A stretch of DNA of 64,000 nt from Saururus chinensis. Lineage: Eukaryota > Streptophyta > Magnoliopsida > Piperales > Saururaceae. A program made the translations under genes and the position numbers. The notes under the pieces were generated by a model. The model was given only the letters and a program-made list of their open reading frames with translations. It searched no databases and was not told the DNA's origin. Position 1 is the first letter of the stretch. The number at the start of each line of letters is the position of its first letter. The stretch is taken from positions 37,818,014-37,882,013 of the forward strand of contig CP141144.1 of NCBI GenBank assembly GCA_035235625.1. The letters are read 5' to 3'. Positions 23,946 to 34,115 of this stretch are shown here, piece after piece.

Positions 23946-26158
23946 ACCTTAATAAGCAATTCTCAAAGAAAAACATAGGGTGAACAACACAAATGGCCAA
24001 TGTCATTACAAAGGAATATAATGATTAATTACAAGAAAGTAATATATAAAAGAGAAGAAAACTCTATAATATTGGCTAGAAAACTCACAAAGTGGCCTGC
24101 TAAGGCCAATCCCTCAATTTTCAAATAACATTGGAAGATTCTTACTTAATTTTCCAACTAGCTCTAATATCGGAAGAATATTTTTAGTGTAGTTGTCCCA
24201 AGGAACCTACTAATTCTTCACATTCCCTCGTATGTACTCTGCACAATAAGATGTATCTTAGTGAGTCCTTGGAACATAGAAGTCTAGAACATATATAGAA
24301 ATATCAACAAAAAATTAATTTCAATAACCAACATCTAATTAATTCATGACACCCAACACCAAGCACAATTCTAGATCTAAACAAGGCTAGAAAACAAATG
24401 ACCTAACAAATATTGAGATTCAACAACTAGGATTGCTAGAAAACAAATGATCTTTCTTTTAAAAAAAATAAGTAAATAATCTTATTATTGAGCACATTCA
24501 AAAAGAAGGTCACTAGTTTAGTATAACCTTGAAGGAGTTACACATGAAATATCTATAACATGAATCTTAACACCTCGTGCTTTTGTGTAGCAAATAACTA
24601 ATATTTCTAGTCATGCTTCGTTATAGATTTGACCAGTTTTTCTTCTATAACCATCACCTTAAGAAAAAAAAATTTCTTTGTCATGGAGTGATGCCAGATT
24701 AGGCAATCAGCAAAAAATTTGTCAATTGATTGCACACAGAGAAAAAAGAATATGTATCGCTAATCAGAGAAAACAAATGGAAAACAGAATTCAAAGTCTT
24801 ATCCTTCGCTTCACGGCTTGTCCCTTGGTGTGGTCAATACTCCATGTTGTCGAGCAGCGAAGCTTACACTTGTTCACTTATTATGATGATTCACCAAGGC
24901 CTCTTTCCTCATCCCTTTTCTGTTCATGGGTTCGGACCAAATCAACGAGACAAAACAGCACAAATCTGAGAAAAATCGAACGTATAAATCAAACTCAAGG
25001 GACATGAGATGCTCACCAAAAAATTCATTGTACGAAGTGTCAAAAAGCATGTGATGTCTGACAGAGGGTTTTGGAGAGGGTTCTGGAGAGGTTTCAGTCT
25101 TGAGATTGGAAGAAAAAGACGGAGGCGGAAAATGTGTAGATGGGGGAACAAGCTCCAGCGAATGAAATCATTTACATAGTTGAGGAGAATGCAGGAGAAG
25201 AGGACAATGGAGGAGACGCCAGTGGAAGAGGTGCCCGTTAAAGAGAATGCAGGAGAAGAGAAGGAGGGAGGAGACACCGGTGGAAGAGGCGCCCGGTGGC
25301 GGGAGGAGCAGTTATAAAAGTGTGGGCATAAGGATGATAAGAAGAGGGGTATTTTAGGTATAATAAAACTAAATTAGTGGGATTAGGGCTTTTTAAGAAT
25401 AAGTAAAAACAAAATTTTAAATGAAGAATTTAATTTTCAAATAGGACCTAATGGGAAATAATAGGTATTTTGGGGTTCTGGTGAGAATTTTCCCTATATT
25501 TCATCTACATCCTGTGATCGGCTCCATCTCTCCTCATCCTTCAGCAGCACCAAAGACCAATTCCTCTCATCACCGGCATCACTGGCCAAGATCCTATCTT
25601 TTTGGTCAATAATTGCTACTGTGGTCCGGATATATTCTCCTCCATCAAACACTGCCAACCACTTCCTCCTTCACCTCACATCACCGTCGGCGACATTGTG
25701 CCATTTGCAGGTATGAGGTACCTATTGGTTTCTATTTTTGGGCCTCTTTGATTTTTGTATTTTTATTGTATGCCACTAGTCCAACCGTCCGAAGAATCTA
25801 AGTAAAGTTGGAGAATGGATTGTCCCTTTGACAAAAGGAAGCAGATTGTCCCTCCATTCTCTAACTTTACTGATATGAGAACTCTTTCTGTAATATTGTT
25901 CAATGTTCTTTGAACTTTGATGCATTATCTTTGCCGTAATTGTTGTCTTCCTATTGTATACACAATATTCATTTTGTTTTGCCTAGAAGGTTGTCTTTGG
26001 GTTGTCTATTTTTTTTGGATTTTACCATTATTTTATTTATTTTAGTTTACATGTTCATGGATCTGTTTATCCTAAAAAATTCGGGTATTTAACTTCTAAC
26101 CCATCTAGTTCCTTGCCCTTTCTTCTAATTTTTAGCATTCTCTATACTGGGTTATCAG

Positions 26159-26595
26159 TGACTGACCCAGTAACCTGTGTTTTGTCAGCTTGCTTCCCTT
26201 GGTTTGTCATGGATATGTGATCTTTATTGCTTGATAATGATTTGGAGAATATGTGAAATCGATTTAAGTAAATGACTGACTTGTGTTTTGTCTGCTTACT
26301 TCCCTTAGTTTGTCATGGATATGTGATCTTTGTTGTTTGATATTAATTTGGAGAATATGTGAATTAAATTTCAGTAAGTGACTGACTTGTGTTTTGTCTA
26401 CTTCACTTTGTTTATCATGGATATGTGATCTTTGTTGCTTGATATTAATTCTGAGAATATGTGAATTCAATTTAGTAAGTGGTTGACTTGTGTTTTGTGT
26501 GCTTGCTTCCCTTCGTTTATCATGTATATGTGATCTTTGTTACTTGATATTAAATTATTGATTTGGAGAATATGTGAATTCAATTTCAATAATCA
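26159..26595. repeat. Four tandem copies of a 100-115 bp unit in the hAT 5' region
   Basis: Units begin TGACTGAC at 26159, 26273 and 26379 and as TGGTTGAC at 26480. Shared strings are CTTGTGTTTTGTCTGCTT, TCATGGATATGTGATCTTTG and GGAGAATATGTGAAT. The array lies between the MULE insertion and the first transposase exon. Confidence 0.85.
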
Positions 26596-26780
26596 GCATG
26601 AGAGTTGACAAAAATCATTGAAATATGATGTTTTGGACTAATTAGTATGAGAGTTTAATTATTTTTTTAATGTTTTTTTGTGTCAGGTGCACAAGGATCC
26701 AAAGGCAGGGGAAATACTATACCTGATCTTCACTTGGTAGAATTCTGAATTGCTCCTTGTGAAGTAAAAATTTACTCAAA

Positions 26781-29700
26781 TGAATATGACTTCACAAGAT
26801 GGTGAATTCACTCAGGTACTTGTATGGCTAATTTTCTTATCAGATATTTAATCGTATTGTGATTTTTTTATTTCTTTTCATAGAAATGTTATTCATATGC
26901 AATTGATACTTCCATTGTAGGTAGTGGAGACTCATGCATTAGCTAACTATAAATTGGCCACAAGTGCGCCTCCTACAAGTGTGCCTACTACAAGTGTGCC
27001 TCCTACAAATGTGCCTACCACAAGTGCACCTGCTGGCAATGACAATACCTTAGCTCTAAGTTGTGATCCTCACCCAGCTAGTAAGAAAACTATGATGTTT
27101 GGGTGCATTTTACTAGGAGTGCAAATTCTTCTAGAAAAGTGGTTAGTGCTACATGCAAGTATTGTAAGAGTAATTTAAGTTGCCCATCAAATAATGGAGC
27201 TAGCTCACTAAAGAAGCATTTAGATAAATTTTGCATACCTCTTCATAGAAGGGACAAGAGACAGCAATTATTGACTCTAACTCTTGTGAAATGGGTGAAG
27301 ATGGAAAGTTAGGTGCAGGATTGATTCCTTAGAAGTTTGACCACAAACATGCAAGGAGAGAGTTATCAATTATGGTCGTTAGGCTAAAGCTTCCATTTAA
27401 GATAGTTGAGAAGCTTGGATTTAGACAATTTGTGTCCAACTTTCAGCCTAGATTTAAGCATGTGTCTCACAATGGGTCATGAAAGATGTGCTTGACATGT
27501 ACTTGGAAGAAAAACACATGATCGTTTATAATTAAAACCATTGCAAGTGTACAAGGTAATTGTACTAGGATAAGTATTTAAGGGTTGTCGAACCTCAGGG
27601 ACGGATGGATTATTACTAAATCTAAAGAGGAATTTGCTGATTACAAACTAAAAATAACTTAAACTTAAATTAAGCAAAAGAAAGTAATCAACTAGTTTAA
27701 AAATAAGAGATTAATTTGATGGAATTTACTTAGGAAATTGAATCCACTATAGAACCATAACCATTCTTTAACTTTTAATCTAAATCTAGTGTGAATATGA
27801 ACAAGTATTCTCAGCTACAAGCTAAAATTACTTCAAAAAGAATCATTAATTAACTTCCATGGCATGAACTATCTTCGACAATAGCACGAATCATCTACAC
27901 TAAACTAGCTATAGGCATGACCCGTCTAATCTTAGTATAGCTCATCCAAGTCATTAATTATCTGAACATTAAAACTATTGTACGAACATCTCATCTAAAT
28001 CACAGAAATTAGAATCGATGCAAATATCAAAACTACATCAATCTATCATCTACAAGACAATAAATCAACATAGACTTGAATAAACATTAAAAGCTCTTCC
28101 ATTAAAAAGGAAATCCATATCATACAATTGTCATCATTCACAACTGAGATCTAAATTAAAAATAAAAGAAACTGAAACTTATCTATAGCTTCATCAACTC
28201 CTAAGTAAAAGAAAAGTCTAGCCTTCCATGGTAGAAGAAAGCACTTGAATCTCCATTAAAAGCTTTGAGTTCTCTTCCATCTCCTTCTTCTTTTTTCTCT
28301 TCTTAAAATCTACTAGAATCCCCCAATTTTAAGCCAAATATGTCTTTTTATAGGCATAAGTTCCGTAGGAAGAAGTCCAATATGAAAAGGATTGGAATTT
28401 GGGTCAAACAAGGAAACTACACGTTATGCCGATCGATCGCCCTGCATGCCCGATCGATCGCTTGAACTGTATTTTTGTCTGAATTCACGTTATCCCGATC
28501 GATCGCCCTGCAGCCCTATCGGTCGGCTACAATGTTTCTGTTTTCCTGGACAATTCATATTCTGTTCATTAAGCTTTCCTTCGTGTCCATATTAATTTCT
28601 AACTTGTTTATAACTCTGAAAAGTTGTCCAAATCACTTTAAAGCATGTGAAGACTATTTTTAATCATTTCAAACATCGTCCAAGTACCTCAATAAGCGCA
28701 CTTTACCTACAAAATATAAAATACCATATTTTAGACATATAGAATATAATTAAAATTCTAACTTGATTTAAATACATGTCTAAACTACTAATAACTACAA
28801 AATTATTAATAATTAAACTAAAGTACTAATATCTATTTTAACCTAAATAAACCATAATTAACTCTAAATTAACCTAATATATACTAGCAAATAAGGTAAA
28901 AAGGCATATAAAATAGATATATATTTCATACTTATCAACACACACTAAGAACAATGATTGGATGTGCAAGTGAAAGAATTTGTTTGACTGCTGACATGTG
29001 GGCATTTTATTGACAAAGAGTGGAAGTTACATAAAAAAATATTGAATTTTTGTGTTATTCCTATTCCGTATAGTGGTGAAGTGATTATTAATGACGTTGA
29101 AATGTGTTTAATTGATTGGAAATTAGACAAATTATGCACCATTACATTGGATAATGCCTCAAACAATGACTGTGCTCTTGGAAATTTAATTGAATTATTT
29201 GGTCAAAAGGGTCTATTGCTAAGTGGTGATTCTCTTTTTCATGTAAGAGGTGAATGTCATATTTTGAATCTTATTGTGCATGATGGTTTAAAAGAAATTG
29301 GCAAATCAGTTGATGCAATTAGGGAACGTGTTATGTATGTGTGGGCATCACAATCTAGGAAACAAACATTTGAAGAATGTGTCTTATTCGATAGGATAGT
29401 GAAAAATAAAGGCATGTCTATAGATGTTTGCACAAGGTGGAATTGGACATATCTTATGTTAGACTCCTTATATTTTGAAAGTGCATTTTATCATCTTAAG
29501 GCTAGGGATCCAATTTATGCTATGATAGACCCATCATATAGTGATTGGAGACAAGCTGAGATGATGTGCAAATTCTTGAAAGTTTTTCATGATACCACAA
29601 ATACTTTGTCTGGGTCACTTTATCCAACATCTCACCTTCTCTTCCATGAAGATTTTGGCGTCCAAGTTCATTTAAAAGAAATGGCAAAAGATGAGGATGC

Positions 29701-30384
29701 ATCTATAGCTATAATAGCATTGAAAATGTAAGGTAAATTTGATAAGTATTGGAAAGAGTTGAATGTGGTATTTCAGATTTTTGTTATGTTAGATCCTAGA
29801 TATAAAATGGTTTTATCTACACTTCATGTATAATCATTTTTCTTTAGAAAAAGATGCTGAAGTGTATCTTAATTTCTCGTATTCATCAAGAGGTAATGGA
29901 GCTTTATGATGAGTACAACATTGGTAATAATGCAAAGAGGGTAAATGTAGAAGGGTCTTCAAGTGGTATGACAAATGAAGCTATTAATAGCTCTTCTAGC
30001 TCTATAAGCAAGCCATCTTATCTTCAAAAAGCTTTTTATAAGATGAGTGAGCAAAGAATGGTTGTGGATACTAAGTCAGAATTAGAGCAATATTTGGAAG
30101 AATCTCTTCACCTAATACAGATGAGTTTGATATTTTAAATTGGTAGGATCTAAATAGTGACAAGTATCATGTCTTAGCTTGTATGGCACGTGATTTGTTG
30201 GCTATCCCCATGTCAACTGTTGCCTCAGAATCAGCCTTTAGTTGTGGAAGAAGAATCTTTGATCAATATAAGAGTTATTTAAGTCCGGATGTGGTGCAAG
30301 CGTTGGTATGCTTGTATAATTGGATCCAACTAGCAAATGATGGGAAAGAGGAATTTGAAATCATATGCATGACAATAATATAAG
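26781..30384 (+). pseudogene. hAT (Ac-family) transposase gene, interrupted by a solo LTR and otherwise broken
   Basis: A short first exon (ATG at 26781, MNMTSQDGEFTQ) joins through a GT-AG intron to an exon at 26921. A BED zinc finger follows (CKYC near 27148, HLDKFC near 27213). After the solo LTR (27519-28937) comes the RNase-H-like catalytic region: RICLTADMW near 28975, ITLDNASNND near 29140, FHVRGECHILNLIVHDGL near 29240. The C-terminal dimerisation domain (ASESAFSCGRRIFDQYKSYL, then ALVCLYNWIQ) lies at 30180-30340. The BED region is out of frame with the residues before it, shifting near 27095, and stops occur near 27479, 29731 and 29833. The gene is dead. Its product would have moved this element and small relatives such as that at 61157. 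Confidence 0.88.
27519..28937 (-). mobile_element. Solo LTR of a Ty3/gypsy-like retrotransposon, in the hAT transposase gene
   Basis: Read on the minus strand it begins TGATAAGTATGAAATATA and ends ATTATAAACGATCA, with TG...CA ends. The 5-bp duplication ACACA lies on both sides (27514-27518 and 28938-28942). It is 1,419 bp and has no internal retroviral-type genes, so it fits a solo LTR left by recombination between two LTRs. It is related to the LTR at 38523-39680, which has the opposite orientation. The region near 28425-28530 carries several CGATCGATCG strings. Confidence 0.85.
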
Positions 30385-31269
30385 TAGAATTGAAGAAGGT
30401 AAAATAAACTTTTTACTTGTAATTTATAATATTTATATAGGAGGTGCAAAATTGATATATGTTATCTTATTTCTTATATGTAGGCGAGACAGGGACACAA
30501 GAGAACACTTACAGCATTCATCTTCTTCCATGAAAGGTTTAAGTCACTATAGTTAGTTTTTAAATTCTGAAATTTTAATATATTATTTTGATCAATCATT
30601 CTCAGTTGTGGTTGTAATAGGGGTAAATTAGTTGCTTCTCTGTTAATTGGTTATGTGAAAGCAGTTGGTTGGTTGGTTATCTAATAGTAGTTAGTTGGTT
30701 ATGCAACAATAGTTTATTAGGTGGTTTTGTAAGTAGTTGGTTCTCTAACAAAACCTCTATTAGTGGAAAAAAATTATGTTTCAAGAGATAGGTTCTGATT
30801 TTCTAACATAACTTATGTTAGAGGAGATGAGGTTCTAGAAATTGTAAGCTTGTGTTTTGTAAAAATATTAATTCAAACATCCTCTATTTAATTTATGGAC
30901 AAGTAGAATGTTATATTAAAAAGTGTGTATATGTGGTTAGTCTTAATTTATTAGCTTTCAGCCTTGCTCTTCAAGTGTTTTACATACCAATTAGAACTTT
31001 TGTGTTCACTAGCATGGAATCTTTCCAATTATTAAATAGTATTTCAGTTTAAGATTCTCTAGCAATGTCTCTTATTCTATTTATAATTTTATACTTAAAA
31101 TTGATGTGCTAATTCTAGTATTTTTAATTGGTAGGAAGTTTTTGGAGAACAAGAACTAAATTTGAGTACTTAAGTGTTGTAATCATAATTAGGGCTTGCT
31201 CTGGATTTTTTGATATCTAATTTTTGCATGTTTTTGGGTATATGAAATTTCAGGATTGGGCGTGATATA

Positions 31270-31600
31270 GATTTCGTAGGTAGGTTTTTGGATATACCAC
31301 ATTTTTGCATGGTTTATGTTGAAGTGGATGCCTTTATTCCTCTATTTTTAGGTTCTAATTAGGTTTTTGAGTATACCAAATATTGGCATGGTCTATGTGA
31401 AATGAATGTGGATGATGTAATTTAGTATGCGATTAGTTCCTCTTTCTTTTTAGGTTATAGTGAGGTTTTTGGGTATACTAAATATTCACATGGTTTATGT
31501 GAAGATGTAGACAATGTAATTTGGTACACCATTTGTTCCTCTTTGTTTAGGTTCTAATGAGGTTTTTGGGTATAATAATTAAAAGGATTAATGTATAAGC
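31270..31600. repeat. Tandem repeat of about 80-105 bp in the hAT 3' region
   Basis: AGGTTTTTGGGTATACYAAA and close variants recur near 31281, 31361, 31463 and 31559. Each is followed by CATGGTTTATGTGAA and a TTTGTTCCTCTTT stretch. No coding potential was seen. Confidence 0.8.
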
Positions 31601-32172
31601 TAAATGTGTTTATGTGAACTGGATGTGGACAATGTAATTTTGGTATAGTATTTGTTTATCTCTTTTCATGTTTTAATGAAATCACTTTGTAGAATGGAGA
31701 CCAAAATGTTTTTACGTTTGTTGATAAAATTTTATATAATTGATATATGAATCCAATTGTATCATACATGCAATGGAAGGGAGTTACAATTATCATTGGA
31801 ATCTTTTGTATTCAACTTAGGTTCATCAAAATGCTTCCATTTAAAGGGAGTTGGAATTATCATTAAAAATTTTTGTATTCAACTCAAGGTTCATCAAAAT
31901 GCTTTTGTTGTTTAAGGCAGTTGTATCATTGAATTTCTTTTTATTCATCTCAGGTACATCAAATTATACATCTAGTTTTTGGAACCAACCCGAAATAAGA
32001 TCTCTAGTCTTATCTCAGGTTCTTGTGCATCTCGGGTTTTACTAAGGGTTGGGTCGGATTTTAAGATCTCGGGTATAATCTCAAGTAGGGTTGGGTCTAT
32101 ATATCTCGGTTCTTATCTCAGGTAGGGTCAGGTCTTACAATACCCGACTTGAAATGCACCCCTACTTATATA

Positions 32173-32725
32173 TCAACACAACCATGACTCCCACTTTGCC
32201 TTGCTTTCAGTTCCAGCTGATTATACAATGTTTTCCAATCCATGATAAAAACTCGTGGCCAATCCACCTTCCTTCGGTGGATTAATTATCAGTCTTGACC
32301 ATTATGTAATAATCACCTACAATAAGATTTGAGAATATCTTGGTCATCCTAAAATATGGATCAATTTGATTTGGAGTCCCTATAGCTAATAATGGCATGG
32401 CATAGAGTTTAATAAACAGAGCTAAATGGGCAATGTGCTTAAATGGTGTTATACAGCTCCAACAAAGTCCGGATACAACACATTACTGCTGAAACACAAA
32501 ATAAAGATGCATCACGAAATTAGGCTCACATGTCTCGTTATATTTCCATGAGTCCACAGAAATATAGTACACAACACAAATTACTGCATGTCACATGGCA
32601 GTATGGCATGTTGAACGTGCAGCTGAACCCACCTAATAAATTATCAGTAAAAAGCATACAGTGATATTCCTATACCGTATAGGTGGGACTTATTTTCCTT
32701 ATCCAATTAAAAATATTATAAGGCC
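32173..32725. other. 3' flank of the HCT-like gene
   Basis: This unique-looking sequence lies between the right end of the hAT element and the stop codon of the minus-strand HCT-like gene. It should hold the 3' UTR and poly(A) site, but no clear AATAAA-type signal close to the stop could be singled out. Confidence 0.4.
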
Positions 32726-33628
32726 TTATAATCTAGAAGAATAAGGTATATGAAGATCATTTTCCTTTTTGAAGCTAGCCATGTGATTTGCCTGTAGTGT
32801 AACGGATAATACAAAACTTCCGTCTTTTTTGGGGCTAGGAAGCACATAAACCTGGCCCTCAGAAGGCACCGTGGCACGGCCCATGAAGAACGGCTGGCCC
32901 CACCCAAAATCGGTCTCATACACCGGCAACCCGATCCAGCTTGTCACCTTCAAGTTCGCACCCAGGTACAAGTGAGGTCCGCGCTTTAGCGCCTTCAAGT
33001 CCGGCTGCAATGCCAAGTAGTCCACTGCCGACTTCAAGTACTCATCATCCATTCGCGCAATTGCCGTATGTATCAGGCCAGCCGTGTACTCCAATGGGCG
33101 GCGGATCAAATCGCCGGCAGTCGCGGAAGGTAATGCCGTGAATTGTGGGCTCCCAAAGTAGCCGGGGGGAAGTGGTGGCTGGAAGCGTGCCCTGCTATCC
33201 ACCGTTATATGCACATTGGAGACTTGATTGTCCGGGATGCATCGAGCCTTGCAAGCGCACCGCCATGCATGGGCGGCAATCACCTCAAATGTTGTGTACC
33301 CGTGCGCACTGGCCTTGAGAAGGCTCAATTGTTCATGTGAGATGTCTAGGAACTCTGTTACCGGGGGGCTTGACTGAGATAGGTGTACTTGCTGCTTCCC
33401 ACCATCGATTGCAACTGGGGGTGGATGGAACTCAGTGTGGGGGAAGGATGGAGTTGGAGGGACCCTTGCACGGAGGGCGGTCCTGTTTATGTAGGGTTGG
33501 AGAGTGATGCCAATTCCTCGGGATAACTCTGCCCAGGAATTAATCATATGCATAACGCTGGGACCGTCGGCCAAGATATGGTGGAACGCAATGCCCATGC
33601 AGACCGCACCACATTTGAAATGGGTTAC
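32726..33628 (-). CDS. HCT: HCT-like hydroxycinnamoyltransferase, exon 2 (residues 140-439)
   Basis: Second exon of a BAHD acyltransferase. In HCT enzymes it moves a p-coumaroyl group from CoA to shikimate (or quinate) in the cytosol, feeding lignin and chlorogenate synthesis. The catalytic HxxxD motif is H156-I-L-A-D160, at the start of the exon after VTHFKCGAVCMG. The structural DFGWG motif is at 379-383. The Arg and Thr that grip shikimate in solved HCT structures appear conserved as R355 (KRGPH) and T368 (KVTSW). Usual SWxRLP reads SWIGLP here. The exon opens after a good acceptor (TTTTGCCAG) and stops at TAA. It is open throughout, giving 439 residues with exon 1, a normal length. Shikimate versus another acceptor cannot be decided from sequence alone. 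Confidence 0.9.
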   Translation of the reverse strand, partial: VTHFKCGAVCMGIAFHHILADGPSVMHMINSWAELSRGIGITLQPYINRTALRARVPPTPSFPHTEFHPPPVAIDGGKQQVHLSQSSPPVTEFLDISHEQLSLLKASAHGYTTFEVIAAHAWRCACKARCIPDNQVSNVHITVDSRARFQPPLPPGYFGSPQFTALPSATAGDLIRRPLEYTAGLIHTAIARMDDEYLKSAVDYLALQPDLKALKRGPHLYLGANLKVTSWIGLPVYETDFGWGQPFFMGRATVPSEGQVYVLPSPKKDGSFVLSVTLQANHMASFKKENDLHIPYSSRL

Positions 33629-34115
33629 CTGGCAAAAGTCCAATACTTGTTTCAATTACTCTAATATAAAGTGAGGACGCTAGTGTACCACTGCAACGCG
33701 CTTTCACCTATACTTAGATCTAAATTAGACACCTTTTGGCCTTTCATAACCATTGTACACAAAATATATTCATTTGATGAAAAACGTGCCTACAACATTT
33801 TTATTTGCAATATTATTCCTTATATTTATTCCACGCAAACATGCCCATGTTTCACTAACTTATATTTGCAATAATATTCTCATGTAGAGTAAACCAATAC
33901 TACCCCTCATTTCCTAATGAAAAGGTAGAATCCTAATAAAAGGGAAATGATTTCCTCAGGGAATAATAAATCCCCTATGAAAATATTTTAGCAACGTGAA
34001 AGTTTACACATGATAAATCAACTTCATTATCCAACTACCACTGATTAGTAGCGACTTTGTAAAAAGAATGCTGAGAGCCCTACTGTAAGATCTCTTACTC
34101 TAACCCAGTTTAATT

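Larger units (their letters stand above)
15823..25494. mobile_element. Mutator-like element (MULE) with two convergent genes, nested in the hAT element
   Basis: The right terminus (25416-25494) reads inward as GGGAAAATTCTCACC, AGAACCCCAAAATACC, then CCCATTAGGTCC and TTTGAAAATTAAATTC. The left side has a diverged version (CCCATTAGGAC, AAGTTTGAAACTTAA) from about 15832. Flanks are TATATTCA at 15815-15822 and TATATTTCA at 25495-25503, close to a 9-bp Mutator duplication. The transposase runs leftward from the right end and a mobile-domain-like gene runs rightward from the left end, so each 5' end is near a terminus, as in maize MuDR. A better-preserved copy of the left terminus at 18784 makes an alternative left boundary possible. 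Both genes are broken. Confidence 0.55.
15676..32164 (+). mobile_element. hAT (Ac-like) transposon, enlarged by a nested MULE and a solo LTR
   Basis: The left end TAGGGCTGC at 15676 and the right end GCACCCCTA at 32164 form short inverted termini. Both are followed inward by GGGT/ACCC-rich subterminal motifs (ACCCAACCCGG on the left, GGTAGGGTCAGG on the right). CTTATATA lies on both sides (15670-15677, sharing two bases with the left end, and 32165-32172), fitting an 8-bp hAT target duplication with a lost TA. Inside is a broken hAT transposase gene. Removing the nested MULE (15823-25494) and solo LTR (27519-28937) with their duplications leaves about 5.4 kb, a usual autonomous hAT size. The link between the two ends is inferred from termini, duplication and this arithmetic. 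Confidence 0.6.

Noticed and set aside
29520-29702. Minus-strand frame within the hAT transposase
   Set aside because: Shadow of the plus-strand transposase coding region.
32941-33340. Plus-strand frames over HCT exon 2
   Set aside because: Shadows of the minus-strand HCT-like coding sequence, without family resemblance.
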